Assembly: GCA_030848705.1 (NCBI GenBank)
Contig: CM061238.1
Coordinates: 47,841,133 to 47,905,132 of the forward strand
Length of the DNA: 64,000 bases
Source: Heracleum sosnowskyi
Taxonomy: Eukaryota; Streptophyta; Magnoliopsida; Apiales; Apiaceae
Direction: 5' to 3'
The stretch's first letter is position 1. Each line of letters opens with the position of its first letter. A program made the position numbers and the translations under genes. The notes beneath the pieces are model-generated. The model saw only the letters and a program-made list of their open reading frames with translations, had not been told where the DNA came from and made no database searches. Positions 20,516 through 32,513 of this stretch are shown in pieces.

Positions 20516-23188
20516 TCACGTTATACTGCCACCCTGAGTGGTTGGTGGCCCAAACGGAGGATCCTGATGGTGCTCTCTAAATTCACTTCCTGACAAATTG
20601 TTAGCAACAATAACAGGAAAAATAGACGACTGTCCAAAATATGCATACCTCAGATGATTTGATGAAGATTTAAGAACGAGATTAGCAGTTTTTTTAAATG
20701 ACGGCTTAAGCCGCACCTGAGAGTTCAAGAGCTCTGTCAAACCAAGCGACTCATTTGGCATATCAAATTTCCTCTTCCAAGGAACTGCATTTAACATCTG
20801 AACATGCTCTGCTTTTACCTCCTCAGTACGAGGCTTGCTTAGTACACAGACATCGAATGGATCCGACTTCAACAACTGATCAAACGGTTTATTCTGACCA
20901 GTATCAACCCCTTCCACTCTAAAACACTTTTCATTATCTTCCGGAACATTGATGGCCTTAAACACATTAAAGGAGACAGTCTGATCTTGCACTCTCATTG
21001 TGAGCTCTCCTTTTTGGACATCGATCATCGTTTTGCCCGTGGCTAAAAATGGTCTTCCCAAGATGATGGGAATCCTCTTGTCTTCCTCAAAGTCTAGAAT
21101 AACAAAATCAGCAGGAAAGATGAGCTTACCCACTTTTACTAGGACATCTTCCACCACACCTCTTGGATATGTAATTGAACGATCAGCCAGCTGCAATGTC
21201 ATGTTCGTTGATTTCGGATCAGGCAGACCAAGCTGCTCAAAAACAGATAATGGCATCAAATTTATACTAGCTCCCAAGTCACATAAGCATTTGTCAAAAG
21301 ACAATTTCCCGATAGTGCAAGGTATTGTAAAGCTCCCAGGATCCTTGAGTTTCAGAGGCAATTTCTGTTGCAGCACAGCACTGCATTCCTCAATCAACGC
21401 CACAGTTTCCAAACCCTCAAACTTCAATTTCCTGGATAAAATACCCTTCATGAACTTGGCATAGCTCGGCATCTGTTCTAGAGCTTCTGCAAAAGGTATA
21501 TTAATTTGTAACTTCCTGAACACCTCCAGAAACCTGTCCAATTTCTTGTCGATCGCTTGCCTGTAGGCTTTTCTTGGATATGGGGGAGGTGGAAAAATCT
21601 GTTCGCTCTCTTTAGTCTGCTCCTGAGAAGATTTCTCAACAGACCTCTTGTTATTGTCCCCTTCTTCAACCAACTGCTCAGCTGCCAGCTTAGGAATTAC
21701 CTCTTCTTTTTCTGGGGAAGGCACAAGTAGTTGTTCCTGGAAATCTTCGTCTTCCTTGGCTGCTAATGCTGGATTGCTTGTGACTCTACCAGACCTGAGT
21801 GTTATGGCATTCACCTGCTCTTTAACTTCCCTCTTGCCTGGATTAACTTCTGGCTCATTAGAAAGAATTCCCTGAGATATTTTCAGCATCGCACTGGTAA
21901 GTTGTCCCATCTGATTCTCCACGGTCTTGAGCGAGACCGCCTGCCTTTTAACCATCAACCTCAACTCTTCCAATTCAGATTGTTCTTTAAAAATTTGACC
22001 AGAATTTCCATGAGCTTGTTGAAATCCTGGTGGCTGAAACTGCTGCTGAAAATTCTGCCCTTGCTGCTGAAAACCTGCAGAGTTGTATGGCCTAGCTTGA
22101 AATTGCTGATGCGGTTGTTGTGATTGCTGTATGCCACCCTGATTATTGCTCCAACTGAAATTCGGATGATTCCTGTTGCTCGGATGATAAGTATTCGGGG
22201 CTGGCTGTTGCTGATTCGGAAAGTTGCTCACAAACTGCACTGATTCATTAGAAATGGCACACTGCTTCGTCTCATGTGCACCTGCACATAGCTCACAAAC
22301 ACTAGCTACCTGACGAATCCCATGATTTGCCAAAGAATCAATCTTCATATTCAATGCCTCTAGCTGAGTCGCTAAAGCTGTAGCTGCACTAACATCAAGA
22401 ATTCCCGCCACCTTTTGCCGTGGCATTCTCTGCGTTGGACTCTGATATTCATTTTCTGCCATCATCTCAATCAGATCATATGCTTCCTCGTAGCTTTTAG
22501 CCCATAGAGCTCCACCTGATGCTGCATCCACCATCGGTCTCGACTGCCACCCCAATCCATTATAAAAACAGTTAATGATCATCCAGTCCGGCATTCCATG
22601 ATGGGGGCATTTTCTGAGCATCTCTTTATAACACTCCCAAGCTTCACACAATGACTCACCCTGTGCCTGGGCAAACTGAGCAATAGCATTCCTTATGGCA
22701 GCTGTTTTCGCCATAGGAAAGAATTTGGAGAGAAATTTTTGTGCAAGCTCTTCCCAAGTAGTGATAGACCCAGCCGGTAAAGAATGTAACCAGCCTTTAG
22801 CCTTGTCCCTCAAAGAGAAGGGAAAGAGTCTCAGCTTCACAGCATCATCTGAAACACCATTGAACTTGAAGGTGTCACAAATTTCGATGAAATTCCTGAT
22901 ATGCATATTAGGGTCCTCAGTTGCACCACCCCCAAACTGGACTGTGTTCTGCACCATTTGGATAGTACCAGGCTTAATCTCAAAGGTATTCGCTGCGATA
23001 GCTGGCCTGACGATACTCGATTGAATATCATTTATCCTTGGTTGCGAATAATCCATGAGTGCTCTTGGCGGTACCTCTGGATTAGGATTAGCATCTCCCA
23101 TTGTAACAACCGGTTCAACTTCTTCTTCTAGTAAATTTATCTCTTCCTTCCTTTCTAGTTCCGCTTTGGGTTGAGCTCGTGTTCGCAT
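20516..23188 (-). CDS. Gag-protease polyprotein of gag-only element
   Basis: 890 codons, open from an ATG at 23188 (MRTRAQPKAELERKEE) to a stop at 20516. The gag domain lies at about residues 85-200 (MHIRNFIEICDTFKF, LRLFPFSLRDKAKGWLHSLP, KFLSKFFP). A short CX2CX3HX4C knuckle, CELCAGAHETKQC, is near 298. A Gln/Asn/Pro-rich stretch covers about 320-400. Past residue 620 comes a retropepsin-type domain with CLCDLGASINLMP, where DLGAS replaces the usual DSGA, and IPIILGRPFLATG. Gag should form particles and the protease mature them. With no pol, reverse transcription and integration must be supplied in trans. It is uninterrupted, which fits recent insertion. Confidence 0.9.
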   Translation of the reverse strand: MRTRAQPKAELERKEEINLLEEEVEPVVTMGDANPNPEVPPRALMDYSQPRINDIQSSIVRPAIAANTFEIKPGTIQMVQNTVQFGGGATEDPNMHIRNFIEICDTFKFNGVSDDAVKLRLFPFSLRDKAKGWLHSLPAGSITTWEELAQKFLSKFFPMAKTAAIRNAIAQFAQAQGESLCEAWECYKEMLRKCPHHGMPDWMIINCFYNGLGWQSRPMVDAASGGALWAKSYEEAYDLIEMMAENEYQSPTQRMPRQKVAGILDVSAATALATQLEALNMKIDSLANHGIRQVASVCELCAGAHETKQCAISNESVQFVSNFPNQQQPAPNTYHPSNRNHPNFSWSNNQGGIQQSQQPHQQFQARPYNSAGFQQQGQNFQQQFQPPGFQQAHGNSGQIFKEQSELEELRLMVKRQAVSLKTVENQMGQLTSAMLKISQGILSNEPEVNPGKREVKEQVNAITLRSGRVTSNPALAAKEDEDFQEQLLVPSPEKEEVIPKLAAEQLVEEGDNNKRSVEKSSQEQTKESEQIFPPPPYPRKAYRQAIDKKLDRFLEVFRKLQINIPFAEALEQMPSYAKFMKGILSRKLKFEGLETVALIEECSAVLQQKLPLKLKDPGSFTIPCTIGKLSFDKCLCDLGASINLMPLSVFEQLGLPDPKSTNMTLQLADRSITYPRGVVEDVLVKVGKLIFPADFVILDFEEDKRIPIILGRPFLATGKTMIDVQKGELTMRVQDQTVSFNVFKAINVPEDNEKCFRVEGVDTGQNKPFDQLLKSDPFDVCVLSKPRTEEVKAEHVQMLNAVPWKRKFDMPNESLGLTELLNSQVRLKPSFKKTANLVLKSSSNHLRYAYFGQSSIFPVIVANNLSGSEFREHHQDPPFGPPTTQGGSIT

Positions 23189-23310
23189 GCACGTTCAACT
23201 AACTGAAAACAAAGGGCAGGAAGACACAAGATAGGTAAGTAACATGAATCAAGTCAGTAATCTATAACGACCACTGCTGACAAGCACATAAATGCCAAAT
23301 AACACCGAAA

Positions 23311-23328
23311 TCCCCGGCAGCGGCGCCA
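23311..23328 (-). other. Primer binding site, tRNA-Asp type
   Basis: The minus strand reads TGGCGCCGCTGCCGGGGA six bases inside the LTR. Plant tRNA-Asp(GTC) ends in a sequence complementary to this with one mismatch. This primer is known from Athila/Tat elements, and it supports both orientation and type. Confidence 0.82.
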
Positions 23329-23334
23329 AAAACT

Positions 23335-24884
23335 TGTTGACTCGTAAACACGCAAGTATACGCGATCACAAATAGCAAGTGATAAATAGAATCCGTTCCG
23401 CAGAGACAAGGTGTAAATGCCAATTTAATACCTATGCAACAGTGTATGGTTACTTCTTAATGCTTGACCAATTATCAAATTGATTTGTTAATTACTAACT
23501 TAACTAATAAAACAATTATCAACTAAGAGTGAATTAACCACGAGATTACTTATGTAATAGAAAACATGGAGTTCCAATTTCATTGAATATTTCACTAAGA
23601 GTTGACACATAGAATTGATATAGGTGATAAAACTTGATAATTAATCAGATAACACGACAAGAATATGAGCTATCTTTCAATATACTCATATCAAACCACT
23701 TAACATCCACAACAGTTAGAAGTCAAGAAGACACCACATCACGTTCAAATTATATATGTCTATACAATCTGGAAACACAATTGGTTTAAGCACAAGTTAT
23801 CTATATGATTACATGGAGCAATATATATTGGTCAAATCATACCACTAATCATGAACATCAAATTAATTCATGAACCCATGCTAGTATGGCAAAATCTCAA
23901 TCCTCGAATCCACTTCCGCAATCATCAAGGATTAATAAATTAGATGCTAGCTACACATCTATCAATTAAATCAACCATACTAGATTATCGCAATTAAATC
24001 ACCCAATAATCAATTACATGTCAAACACAATAATTACGTAAACAAATCCATTGGAACCCCATGATAATGATTTAGTTCATAATTAAACTAATCACCATCA
24101 TGGGTTCCAAAGAAATCATAAATCTACAAACAATTAATAATGAATAATAAAAGAGAAATTGAGAGCAAAATAAATCCCGGAAAATGTAGAGAAGAAATAC
24201 AAAAGATGAAATCAATGGGCCTCCTTGCTTGTCACGAGCTTGAATAACCCTAAAAATTGATCTCTCCCTCTCTTTTGATAATAATGTTCTCAGATCCTAA
24301 ATAACCTCCTAATCGATGTTTTTAAAGTCTAAGATATTACATAACAGAGCCAACTGCCAGCCCTACTGAAAATAGGCCCAAATATTATATTGACCCGGAG
24401 AAATTAGAATGTTTCGAAAAAAAAACAGAACTCGCGCCCCTGCGCTTGGAAGTCGCGCCCCTGCGCTTGGAAGTCCCTGGAATCAGCTACAACCTGCGCT
24501 AGAGCGCCTAAATTTCGAGCAAGAGCGCCTCAGAGTTTGAGCAAGAGCTCCTCAATCTTGAGCAAGAGCGCCTCAGAGTTTGAGCAAGAGCTCCTCAATC
24601 TTGAGCAAGAGCGCCTCAGAGTTTGAGCAAGAGCTCCTCAATCTTGAGCAAGAGCGCCTCAATCTTCCTGTGTTCTGCTGAACTTGCACTTTGAAACATT
24701 TTCTCCACAAATCTCTAAATTAATTCCACACCACCCATAACACCATTTTAGCACTATAAAGCCTTCAACCATGCAACCTACAAAAATTACACAACAACGT
24801 GTCAAATGACAACGAAACTCGAGAACTTGCAAACGATTAAAGTCCAAACGGAAGGTAAATAGTGGATATAAAATCCACTTATCA
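23335..24884 (-). repeat. 5' LTR of gag-only element (1550 bp)
   Basis: Same length and ends as 17441-18990 and almost identical. It starts TGATAAGTGG on the minus strand at 24884 and ends GAGTCAACA at 23335, followed by the primer binding site. The 62-codon frame at 24659-24847 is a repeat copy, not a gene. Confidence 0.92.
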
Positions 24885-25647
24885 CATACATAATATCTGG
24901 TCTACTTGCAGTAAGATAGAGTAAGGAGCCAATCATACCTCTATAGCTTGTAACATCTACCTTGATAGAATTGTCAGAAGCTCCAAGTTTGATTGCTGTT
25001 GAAGATGGAGTCCTTGCTGATGCTGAATCCTCTATGTGATATTTCTTGAGGATTTCTTTGAGATACTTGGATTGACAAATAAATATACCATTTGACCTTT
25101 GACTTACTTGCAATCCAAGAAAGAACTTCAGCCCACCCATCATACTCATTTCAAACTTACTGTGCATTAGCTTAGCAAATTTTTTACAGAGATCATCATT
25201 AGTAGACCCAAATATGATGTCATCCACATAGACTTGGACTAATATCATATCACTTTTGTGTTTCTTTGAAAAAAGAGTTTTGTCTATGATACCTCTAACA
25301 AAACCATTTTCTAAAAGAAAACCAGAGAGAGTGTCATACCATTTTCTTGGGGCTTGTTTGAGAGCATAAATAGCCTTGAAGAGAAAGTACACAAAGTCTA
25401 GCAGTTCCTGATTTTCAAAGCCAGGGGGCTGTTCCACATAAACTTCTTCATCAAGCTCACCATTCAGGAATGCACTCTTAACATCCATTTGATAGACTTT
25501 AAAATTGGAGTAAGCTGCAAATGCTAAGAACATCCTGATGGCCTCAAGTCTAGCCACTGGTGCATAGGTTTCATCATAATCAATGCCTTCAGCTTGAGAA
25601 TACCCTTGTGCAACCAGTCTTGCCTTGTTCCTTGTAACAATGCCATC
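24885..25647 (-). pseudogene. Copia D reverse transcriptase segment
   Basis: An open stretch from GIVTRNKARLVAQGYSQAEG to SRPDIMYV. It contains the RT blocks YAPVARLEAIRMFLAFAA, QMDVKSAFLNGELDEEVYVE, LKQAPRKWYD, the catalytic YVDDIIFGS (about 25205-25231), and MGGLKFFLGLQV, where most copia elements have MGEL. Both ends are insertion points: element C on the 5' side (TSD at 25643-25647) and the gag-only element on the 3' side (TSD at 24885-24889). The sequence reads straight into 40156 upstream and 17440 downstream. Confidence 0.9.
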
Positions 25648-26704
25648 TGTTGGTCCTCGTGTATTGCAGAAGGGGGGGGGGATGAATGCAATACTGATAA
25701 AATTCAATCTCAGTTTCAACAACCAAAACTAAGATTTAATGTTATCAATAATATGTATGCATTCACAAACAGTATAATCGAGAAGACAAGATTCACAAAA
25801 TAAATGTTTTATTTATTTTGCAAAGTGTTGCTACAAACTCAAGAGAGAATTCTTGAGCTTCGGTTTTTCTTCAAGACACTTGCTTGTCTTCGTTACATAC
25901 CTAGAATGAATTAATAGTCTAAGTATAAAACTAATCCTATCACTGTCAACACGGGTCTGTGAAGCTGCTGTCATTATCAAGTGGCAGCTTCTTACAAAGT
26001 GTCTACCCATGTGAATTTCCTAAATTGCTAACAATGTCAGATATACATTTACAAAGAAAGCAACCTAGATTCATTCTATTTCTAGCTAAAACAATTCAGC
26101 AAATAGAGACTTGACCTTGCTCTTGAATTGATTCGCTTTTGTTTGCAGTGCTTGAAGCTTCTGTCGTAGTCTTGCAGACTTGGTGCAGTTTAGGGATACT
26201 GCAACACGCCTGTTTCTTGAACATTGAAACTGTCACGGGATTTGACTGAGAAAGATACCTAGAACAAGGATCTTTCTCAAGACAGTTACTTTTGCCGCAA
26301 AGCTTGCTGTCACAGGAATGTGCTTTTGGTGACAATAGGAGTTCCCCGCATAGTGTGATGTCGAGGTTCCAAACTTGCTGTCGAGGGCTAAAGTTGCTGT
26401 CGCGTAGTCTTCCGCCAATGTTGTTGTCAGAGTGAATATGCTGTCTTGACTTGCAACATTCTGTCTTCTTGTAATCTTACTGTCAATGCTTATGACAGTA
26501 ACCTTTATTTATGTTGTCATCTAATATGCATTCTTTGAGGCTTGAACACAGAAGGTGAACTTCTTCCAAATTACACAATTAAAATAACATTGCATACCGA
26601 TTACAAGAACATACTTTGGCTGTGACAGTATGTTCTACTTAATTAAAAAATTAAGTATATACAAAGTTAAGTTGTTCCTATGCTATCACCCATTAATCCC
26701 AACA
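25648..26704 (-). repeat. 3' LTR of copia C
   Basis: Plus-strand ends TGTTGGTCCTCGTG and TTAATCCCAACA. It carries many short GACAG/CTGTC units between about 25945 and 26660, the family motif of this element, and a G run at about 25672. Confidence 0.92.
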
Positions 26705-26719
26705 ATCTCCCCCAATTTG
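26705..26719 (-). other. Polypurine tract of copia C
   Basis: The minus strand reads CAAATTGGGGGAGAT immediately before the 3' LTR, the usual plus-strand primer form of SIRE-type elements. Confidence 0.85.
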
Positions 26720-26796
26720 TTTTTATGGACAATAACAACAAATTTACAATATATGCTGACAACTTAACTAACAAGATCAGAATGGATTTAGAATGT

Positions 26797-27069
26797 TTAC
26801 TTAGCTTGAGATTTCCTCTTCTGTCTTGTTACTTCCTCTCTTCTAAGAGCTTCTACCAAGCAGCCTCTTAGACCTTCTACAAGAGAGATTTCAGCAGGTG
26901 TGACTGCAGCATCTTCTATTTCTTCAATGATCTTCTTGATAGTAGGAGAAATAAGAGAACTAGCATCCCTGAGATTCAACCATTGCTCTTGATCAAATGG
27001 ATAGCTTCTGAAGTGGAGTTCTTCATGAATGAGCTTGAATCTACTTCCACGATAAGCATTGAGAGACAT
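26797..27069 (-). pseudogene. Copia C ORF3, C-terminal remnant
   Basis: A 90-codon open piece, with a Glu/Lys-rich helical stretch (PTIKKIIEEIEDAAVTPAEISL, REEVTRQKRKSQAK). It lies 3' of the main ORF3 pieces, just before the PPT, and probably represents the decayed end of the same long protein, since short open stretches in two other frames bridge 27070-27372. No family recognised. Confidence 0.45.
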
Positions 27070-27372
27070 CCTCCTTTGCTTGTCTAGCTTTGAATCTTCT
27101 CATTTTCTCCTTTCCAATAATTCCTCTATCTTGTCAGAACAGATCTGCTCCAGGGGATGAATTGATCCAGCTACCATATACTGTAAATCCTTCAGAATAG
27201 TTGTTTTTAGCTTGTGCAAGCTGCAAACATAGATTTCTTCTTTTAGATGCTTGATTCTTAAGGGATTTTCCAGCATACATGTTTGATAATTTGGAGCTTC
27301 ACTTTATGCCTTGTTGGCAGTCTTGCATCTTTCCAGGAGTTCAACTTCTTTCTTATCAAGTTCTGACTGATA

Positions 27373-28590
27373 TTAAGAATATTGAGAAGAGTCAGGTCTT
27401 TTGCTTGGCTTGGGTTGCCCTTCCTCTGTGGGTTGGGTTTGCCTTTCTTCTGTGGGTGAATCATCAAACTCATAGTACCAGTGATATGGTATAGGAGAAG
27501 CTGGTAAATCAGTTGAAATATCAGCATCATCAAAATCTACAAAGTTGTAGCCAAATTTCTGATAGAATTCAGCATCCCTATCAGCTTGATATTTCAGAAT
27601 ATGTTCCATAACAGACTCTGGAACATTATCATAGCTCTCCAGCAACTCTACCATTCTTTCCAGGTAGAAGAAGTCAATTCTTCTTTTATCTAAGGTTGAT
27701 ATCCTGCCACTGGTTGATATGGATACCAGATTGAAATCCTTATCAACCTTGGTAGATCTTGATTCTTCCCACAACAGAATGTACTCAGTGACCTCTTGAT
27801 TTGCATCCATCTTAACCTCAACACTCTTGATTTCTCTAGATTGCATCTGTTGTATCTTAAGACTATTGGGAGGTATTGATTGAATTGGCTTCTTAAGATT
27901 CCTGCCAAATCCAGTGGCCTTTTCCTTTCCTGAGTACTTGTGCTTTCCTTCAGGTTTCTGTCTAGACAACCATGCTTTTGCTTTAGCTTTCAGTCTTATG
28001 GGCTTGACAGTACCTTTGGTTTCATCCTTGACAGAACCTTTCTTGACAGTACCTTTGTCGACAGTATCTTCCATGACAGCATCTTCTATGACAGTATCCT
28101 TGTCGACAGTACCTTTGGTGACAGCATCTTTTTCTGTATTTATGCAATCAATAGCACATCTAAGAATGCTTGCCTCCAAAGCTTCCAGTATTCTTGGCTC
28201 CTCTTCATCTGTTGCACCAACATCTTTCTTTTCTTGACTAGGAGTTTCTTCATTGCCTTCATTCTGAGATTGAATACCAGTATTCCCAGAATTACTTCCA
28301 CCAGCATTTCCAGCATTTCCAGAAGCTTCACCACCTCCAACCTCATCATCATCATCATCCTGAGGAGGAATGTCATAGAGACAGCTTCCACCTTGATCAT
28401 TTCTTTTGGCATTGGCTCTAGAGATTAGTTCCTTCACTCTAGCTCCCAGTGCCTTGTCTCTCAACACCAGCATTTTGTAGATCTCTTGAACAATATAAAC
28501 TCTTCCTGGATTGGAATTTGAACTGAGTATTCCATCTAACACTTTCAGAATTGACTTGGTTTCCATTCTGGATGGGCTAACCAAATTCAT
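27373..28590 (-). pseudogene. Copia C ORF3, third quarter
   Basis: 405 codons. They lie in the same frame as the upstream piece, separated only by a TAA at 28654-28656 and about 21 open codons. Composition: an N-terminal helical part (ILKVLDGILSSNSNPGR), a Gly/Asn-rich linker (GNAGNAGGSNSGNTG), then a striking series of DTV/GTV units (KDAVTKGTVDKDTVIEDAV and onward). These units are written by the DNA motif AAGGATACTGTCA and its variants. The end is Asp/Pro-rich. Function unknown; low complexity suggests a largely disordered protein. Confidence 0.6.
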
Positions 28591-28653
28591 GAAGCTGTTC
28601 CTTCTTGTGCCATCCTTAGTTTTAGATCTGTAGAAAACACTTGGTGGATTTGT

Positions 28654-31077
28654 TTAGACTTCAGGTAGCTTTTGTGTGATCAGGTTCTGGAATTGCATAT
28701 CCAATATTTCATTGAATGGTGTTTGAGTTGCCCTGATCTTTCCCTTCAAAGCACACAACACCTTTGCTGGCAGACTCTGCAATAACTGCATTGTGATGAA
28801 ATAAGATATGCCAGAAGTGAAATAGATACTTACAGCCCATCTTTTCTCATCATTCACCATTACACTGACACTGGTGATTTGATCCTTTAACAGTTTTGTG
28901 GTTTTGGTTGGACGATTGCTTGGAGCATTCATTGCTTCTTCCACCAAACTGCTAAATTCACTGTCATGGTTGTGTAATGTGCTCTCCCTGTAATCCACCA
29001 TTAAAGTATTGACTTCTTCTTGATCATACTCAGTACCATTGGACCAAGTATTTCCTTTATGGATGGATTCAGGCAATTTCCCTTTACCTTTCCCAAGCTT
29101 ATTTTGTTCCTCCATTTCTCTCCATCTTCTTTGTAGAGCAGATTCTTGAGTTGCTGAATTTGGCTCTCTGATTGTCACAGGAGGTAGAATTGGATGTCTA
29201 GATGCAGGTCTTCTTTGCATTGCATCTTGAGTTGCCTTAGACATCAACACTCTTTCTCCATCCAAGTCAACTTCAACAAGTTCTTCAGCTTTATCCTTTG
29301 GTTGTCCACTGCTTAGTTTGACTTGCTCCCCTTTAGACATTTCTTTTCCCTTAGCTCCCCCTTTGGTCTTCACAGTTACTGGCTCCCCCTGAGTTCCACC
29401 TGATTCCTGAATAGACAATGATTCTGATCTTGCTACCTTCTCCCCTTTAGTTGAGTTGGCAGCTACTAGGTCAGTAAGGAACTGGATAGAGAGCTGAGTA
29501 GCAACAAAACCATCAACCACCAGTTGAGAGAGAGAGTCCATCTTGGAGTGCAAAGTAGCACACTGTCCTTCCAGAGCTGCAATCCTGTTACCAAAAGTAG
29601 CAGAGGGGCCACCATACCTTAACCTTCTTGGAGGGGAAGGAAAAGAAAGGGGCTTGGAGGCTATGGGGGTTCTCACACTCTCAGGGTGTTTTTGAGTGAT
29701 CTCATCACCCCTCACAGAATGACTCTCAAGGCCTAATGCATGAACAGTGTGGGCTCCCTCAAAGTCTCTCTGGACATGCTCAAGTCCCTCTCCTTTTGCC
29801 AGCACATTTGGCTGCCTCTCATTTTTATGCTCACCTCTCTTTTCTTTTATCTCTCTTTTCTTTTGCACACCCTCACTCAACCTAGATGCATGGGTATGAG
29901 CAGTACTAACATGCATGGAAGGAGAAGATTTTGAATGTACCTTTAAGAGTTTGGCAAGAGGTAGATCATCATCAGAGGCATCCTCAATGAGTACAGCATC
30001 AAAATCAGGCTGAGAGGACTGGACAGTATCTTTGGCATGAATGTTACTGTCAGTTGGAGTCTGGACAGCAGGTTCTGGCATGACAGCATCTTTGGGAAGT
30101 GGAGTGACAGTAGGTTCTGTAGTGACAGTATCTTTCTCTCCACCCATGATAGCAGCTGTGTCCAGGACAGCAACATTGCCAGTGTCTTTGACAGCAACAT
30201 AGGCTGTGACAGCATCTTCCTGAAGGTAAGATGTTCCTTGGAGTTCAGACAAAGTGTTGGCTGTTTCATTTTCTGACAAACTACCACTTTGCCCTGGCTC
30301 AGTGTTTGGAGGAGTGGTGTCCATTTCACTTTGAGAAATGGGTTCTTGTGGACCACTAGATGGGGGCTCATCCATGATTGGATATGGATGATCAAAACCT
30401 GAAGGGTTGGGACTGTCCCCTTCTCTAGGTTGTGGAGAAGAAACAAAAGAATGGGTAGGGAAGGAAGAAGGTGAAAGTGTAGCAGAGAGTTGGGGCTGAT
30501 TCACAGGAGAAACATGTGAATCATCAAAAGGAATAGAGAAATCCTCACTGTGCCCTAACTCACTGTGTGTTTCTTCAAGTGGAGGTTCCTCAGGCTGTGA
30601 ACCATGAGTTTGTGCAGACTCTGTACAGGGTGCCTTGGGAGACATGCCAATTTCAATAGATGCACCTTGTTGAGAAGGCACATCTAGGGAGGTGTTTGAA
30701 TCCCTTTCAGTAACCACATTTTGTTGAGAAACTGCAGCTTGGCTAACAGTGGTTTTAGTCCTCCTAGCTCTCTTCTTCTTAGGCTTAGGGGGAACCACTG
30801 GGGGTTCTGTTTGACTAGCCTCCTTATTTGCTGCACTAGGTGCAGTGTCTCCCTCTTGACTAACAGAGCTACCACCAACATCAACTTCTAAGGGCCTTTT
30901 TCTGGATTCTTGCAAGGCTTCTCTTTGGGCTTTGGAAAGTCTAGAGGGCCTAGGCTGAGTGTATGGTGTTGAATGTGGGTTAACTGAATTTGGGTCTAAT
31001 TCAGTTTCATTCTCAAGAGTGAAAGAGTCATAACCAGAGGGTAATGGTAAATCAGGGTTGGACACTTGATCAACCAT
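28654..31077 (-). pseudogene. Copia C ORF3, middle part
   Basis: 807 codons, mostly low-complexity: Ser/Pro/Glu-rich N-terminal half, a basic patch KPKKKRARRTK that resembles a nuclear localisation signal, further KDTV units near 30000-30240, and a helical region (AALEGQCATLHSKMDSLSQLV) that may form a coiled coil. It follows the conserved ORF3 N-terminal domain after a frameshift at a CA/GT microsatellite near 31135. It ends at a TAA in frame with the next piece. No signal peptide or membrane helix is visible, against a true envelope role. Confidence 0.6.
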
Positions 31078-31846
31078 GTGAGGAGTGAAACAAAGTGGAA
31101 TATGTGCATTGAGATTCTGTGAGGATAACAGTGTGTGTGTGTGTGTTCTTTTTCAAAACTGAGCAAGCCTCTAAACGAGGGGCATCATTATTAAAATCAC
31201 AGAATGAATTAATGCACATCATAAGAAAGCGAGGGTAGATTGATACCTTCTTACCTATGGCAGCCCTGAGGTGTGCCATGAGGAGAGCTCCAACATTCAC
31301 CTTGTATCCATAGACAAGAGAATGTGTCAGTTTCTTGATGTAGGAGGGTATTCCATTCCAGCCTGTGGACTTGGTAGAGAACACCTTGACCATCACATCA
31401 AGTATCATGCTCCACTCCTTTCTCAGATGCTTCCTATCCATTTCACCAGACGGATACCATTTGGTAGTCCCCTCTTCGAGAATAGGGCATGCATACCCAA
31501 TCTTCAAGAAGAGCTTCTTAAGAGTGTCATCATTGGCAAGTTCAGCAAATTGTTGTCCTGCTTCAAGTGTAATTCCAAGAGCAGTGTTGATGACCTCAGC
31601 TGTAAGAGTGTATTGTTGCCCAGAGATTGTGAATTGAATACCCGGGTTCTCACCCTCAGTTTGAGCAACAGCAGTTCGCCAAAAAGCCTCAATTCTGTCT
31701 AAGTCGAGAATGGGGGTTGAGGTGATGGCAGAACCGAGATAGGACTTGTTCAAGAACAACACGAGTCCTTTAAAACCTTCACCAACATCATTTGGGGAAA
31801 AGATGCCAGCAAAGTTTGTTTGAGAGAGAGTCTGTTTGGGTGCCAT
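31070..31846 (-). pseudogene. Copia C ORF3, conserved N-terminal domain
   Basis: Starts MAPKQTLSQTNFAGIF at 31846, the ATG that aligns with the start of ORF3 in E (MAPIVK). About 225 codons of a conserved domain follow: IQFTISGQQYTLTAEVINTA, SMILDVMVKVFSTKSTGWNG and IYPRFLMMCINSF each match blocks in ORF3 of E. After that the frame runs into a CA-repeat (about 31130-31146), gives THTHT, and stops; the continuing frame is the 28654-31077 piece. So ORF3 of C was once more than 1,400 codons, much longer than what is left in E. Confidence 0.72.
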
Positions 31847-31978
31847 GGAGATTTCAAGAAAAGAAGAAAGTAAGAAAGTGGCTTTTTGCTTGAAGAAATG
31901 TATATTGGCTTGAGTTCGATGAGAGTGATATGTCTGAGTAACTGGGGAATAAATAGAGGTATCGCAAACGTTGTGCAC

Positions 31979-32513
31979 AAAAAGTGGAATTAAAGAACGT
32001 GTCTTAACCCACTCTTATAACACGTCAGTTACTGCCCGTTATTCACTGACCAACGTGGGATAAATATCCAATTTCAACGGTCCACTATTGTTGACAGTAA
32101 CCTGTGCGCTAGAAACAATCTGTCAGTAATAAGAGGTGGTGATAGTAGGTTTTGCGCGACAGCAACTATTGCGCAAAAACTTGCTGTCACCGTTAAGCAT
32201 ATGAATGACAGTATCCTTTACAAGTCTTGACAAAAAGTCTTTCCCTGCTGTCAAGAAGGTTGCTGTCAAGAAACACACGACAGTATCCTTCTTAACGACA
32301 GTAACTTCGATTGGGAATTGTTTCTGTCATGAACTTATCAAAATGCTTTATTCATAAACTCAACCTAAAATTGACAAATTATGGATTTAGCAATGTAATC
32401 TTTTGAACACAGATATTATGCAATTAACACAGACAAATCATAAACTCAATAACCACAAAAACAAGAACTTTTATTATTATTAATAAAATCATTGAAATAG
32501 AGCATTGAGTACA
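31979..32513 (-). other. Non-coding spacer with C-family motif cluster
   Basis: Spacer between the small acidic ORF and ORF3. From about 32085 to 32330 it carries a dense cluster of GACAG/CTGTC units, including TGACAGTATCC and its reverse complement, in both orientations. No coding potential seen. Confidence 0.75.

Larger units (their letters stand above)
17441..24884 (-). mobile_element. Gag-only LTR element (TR-GAG-like, Tat/Athila type)
   Basis: 7444 bp with two 1550-bp LTRs, TG...CA ends and a 5-bp TSD, CATAC, at 17436-17440 and 24885-24889. On the minus strand: LTR, tRNA-Asp primer binding site, one 890-codon gag-protease ORF, 1.5 kb of non-coding sequence, a polypurine tract AAGTTTGGGGGTT and LTR. 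No RT, RNase H or integrase is present, so it must use enzymes from another element. I count about four base differences between the LTRs by eye, which makes it the youngest dated insertion here. Confidence 0.9.
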
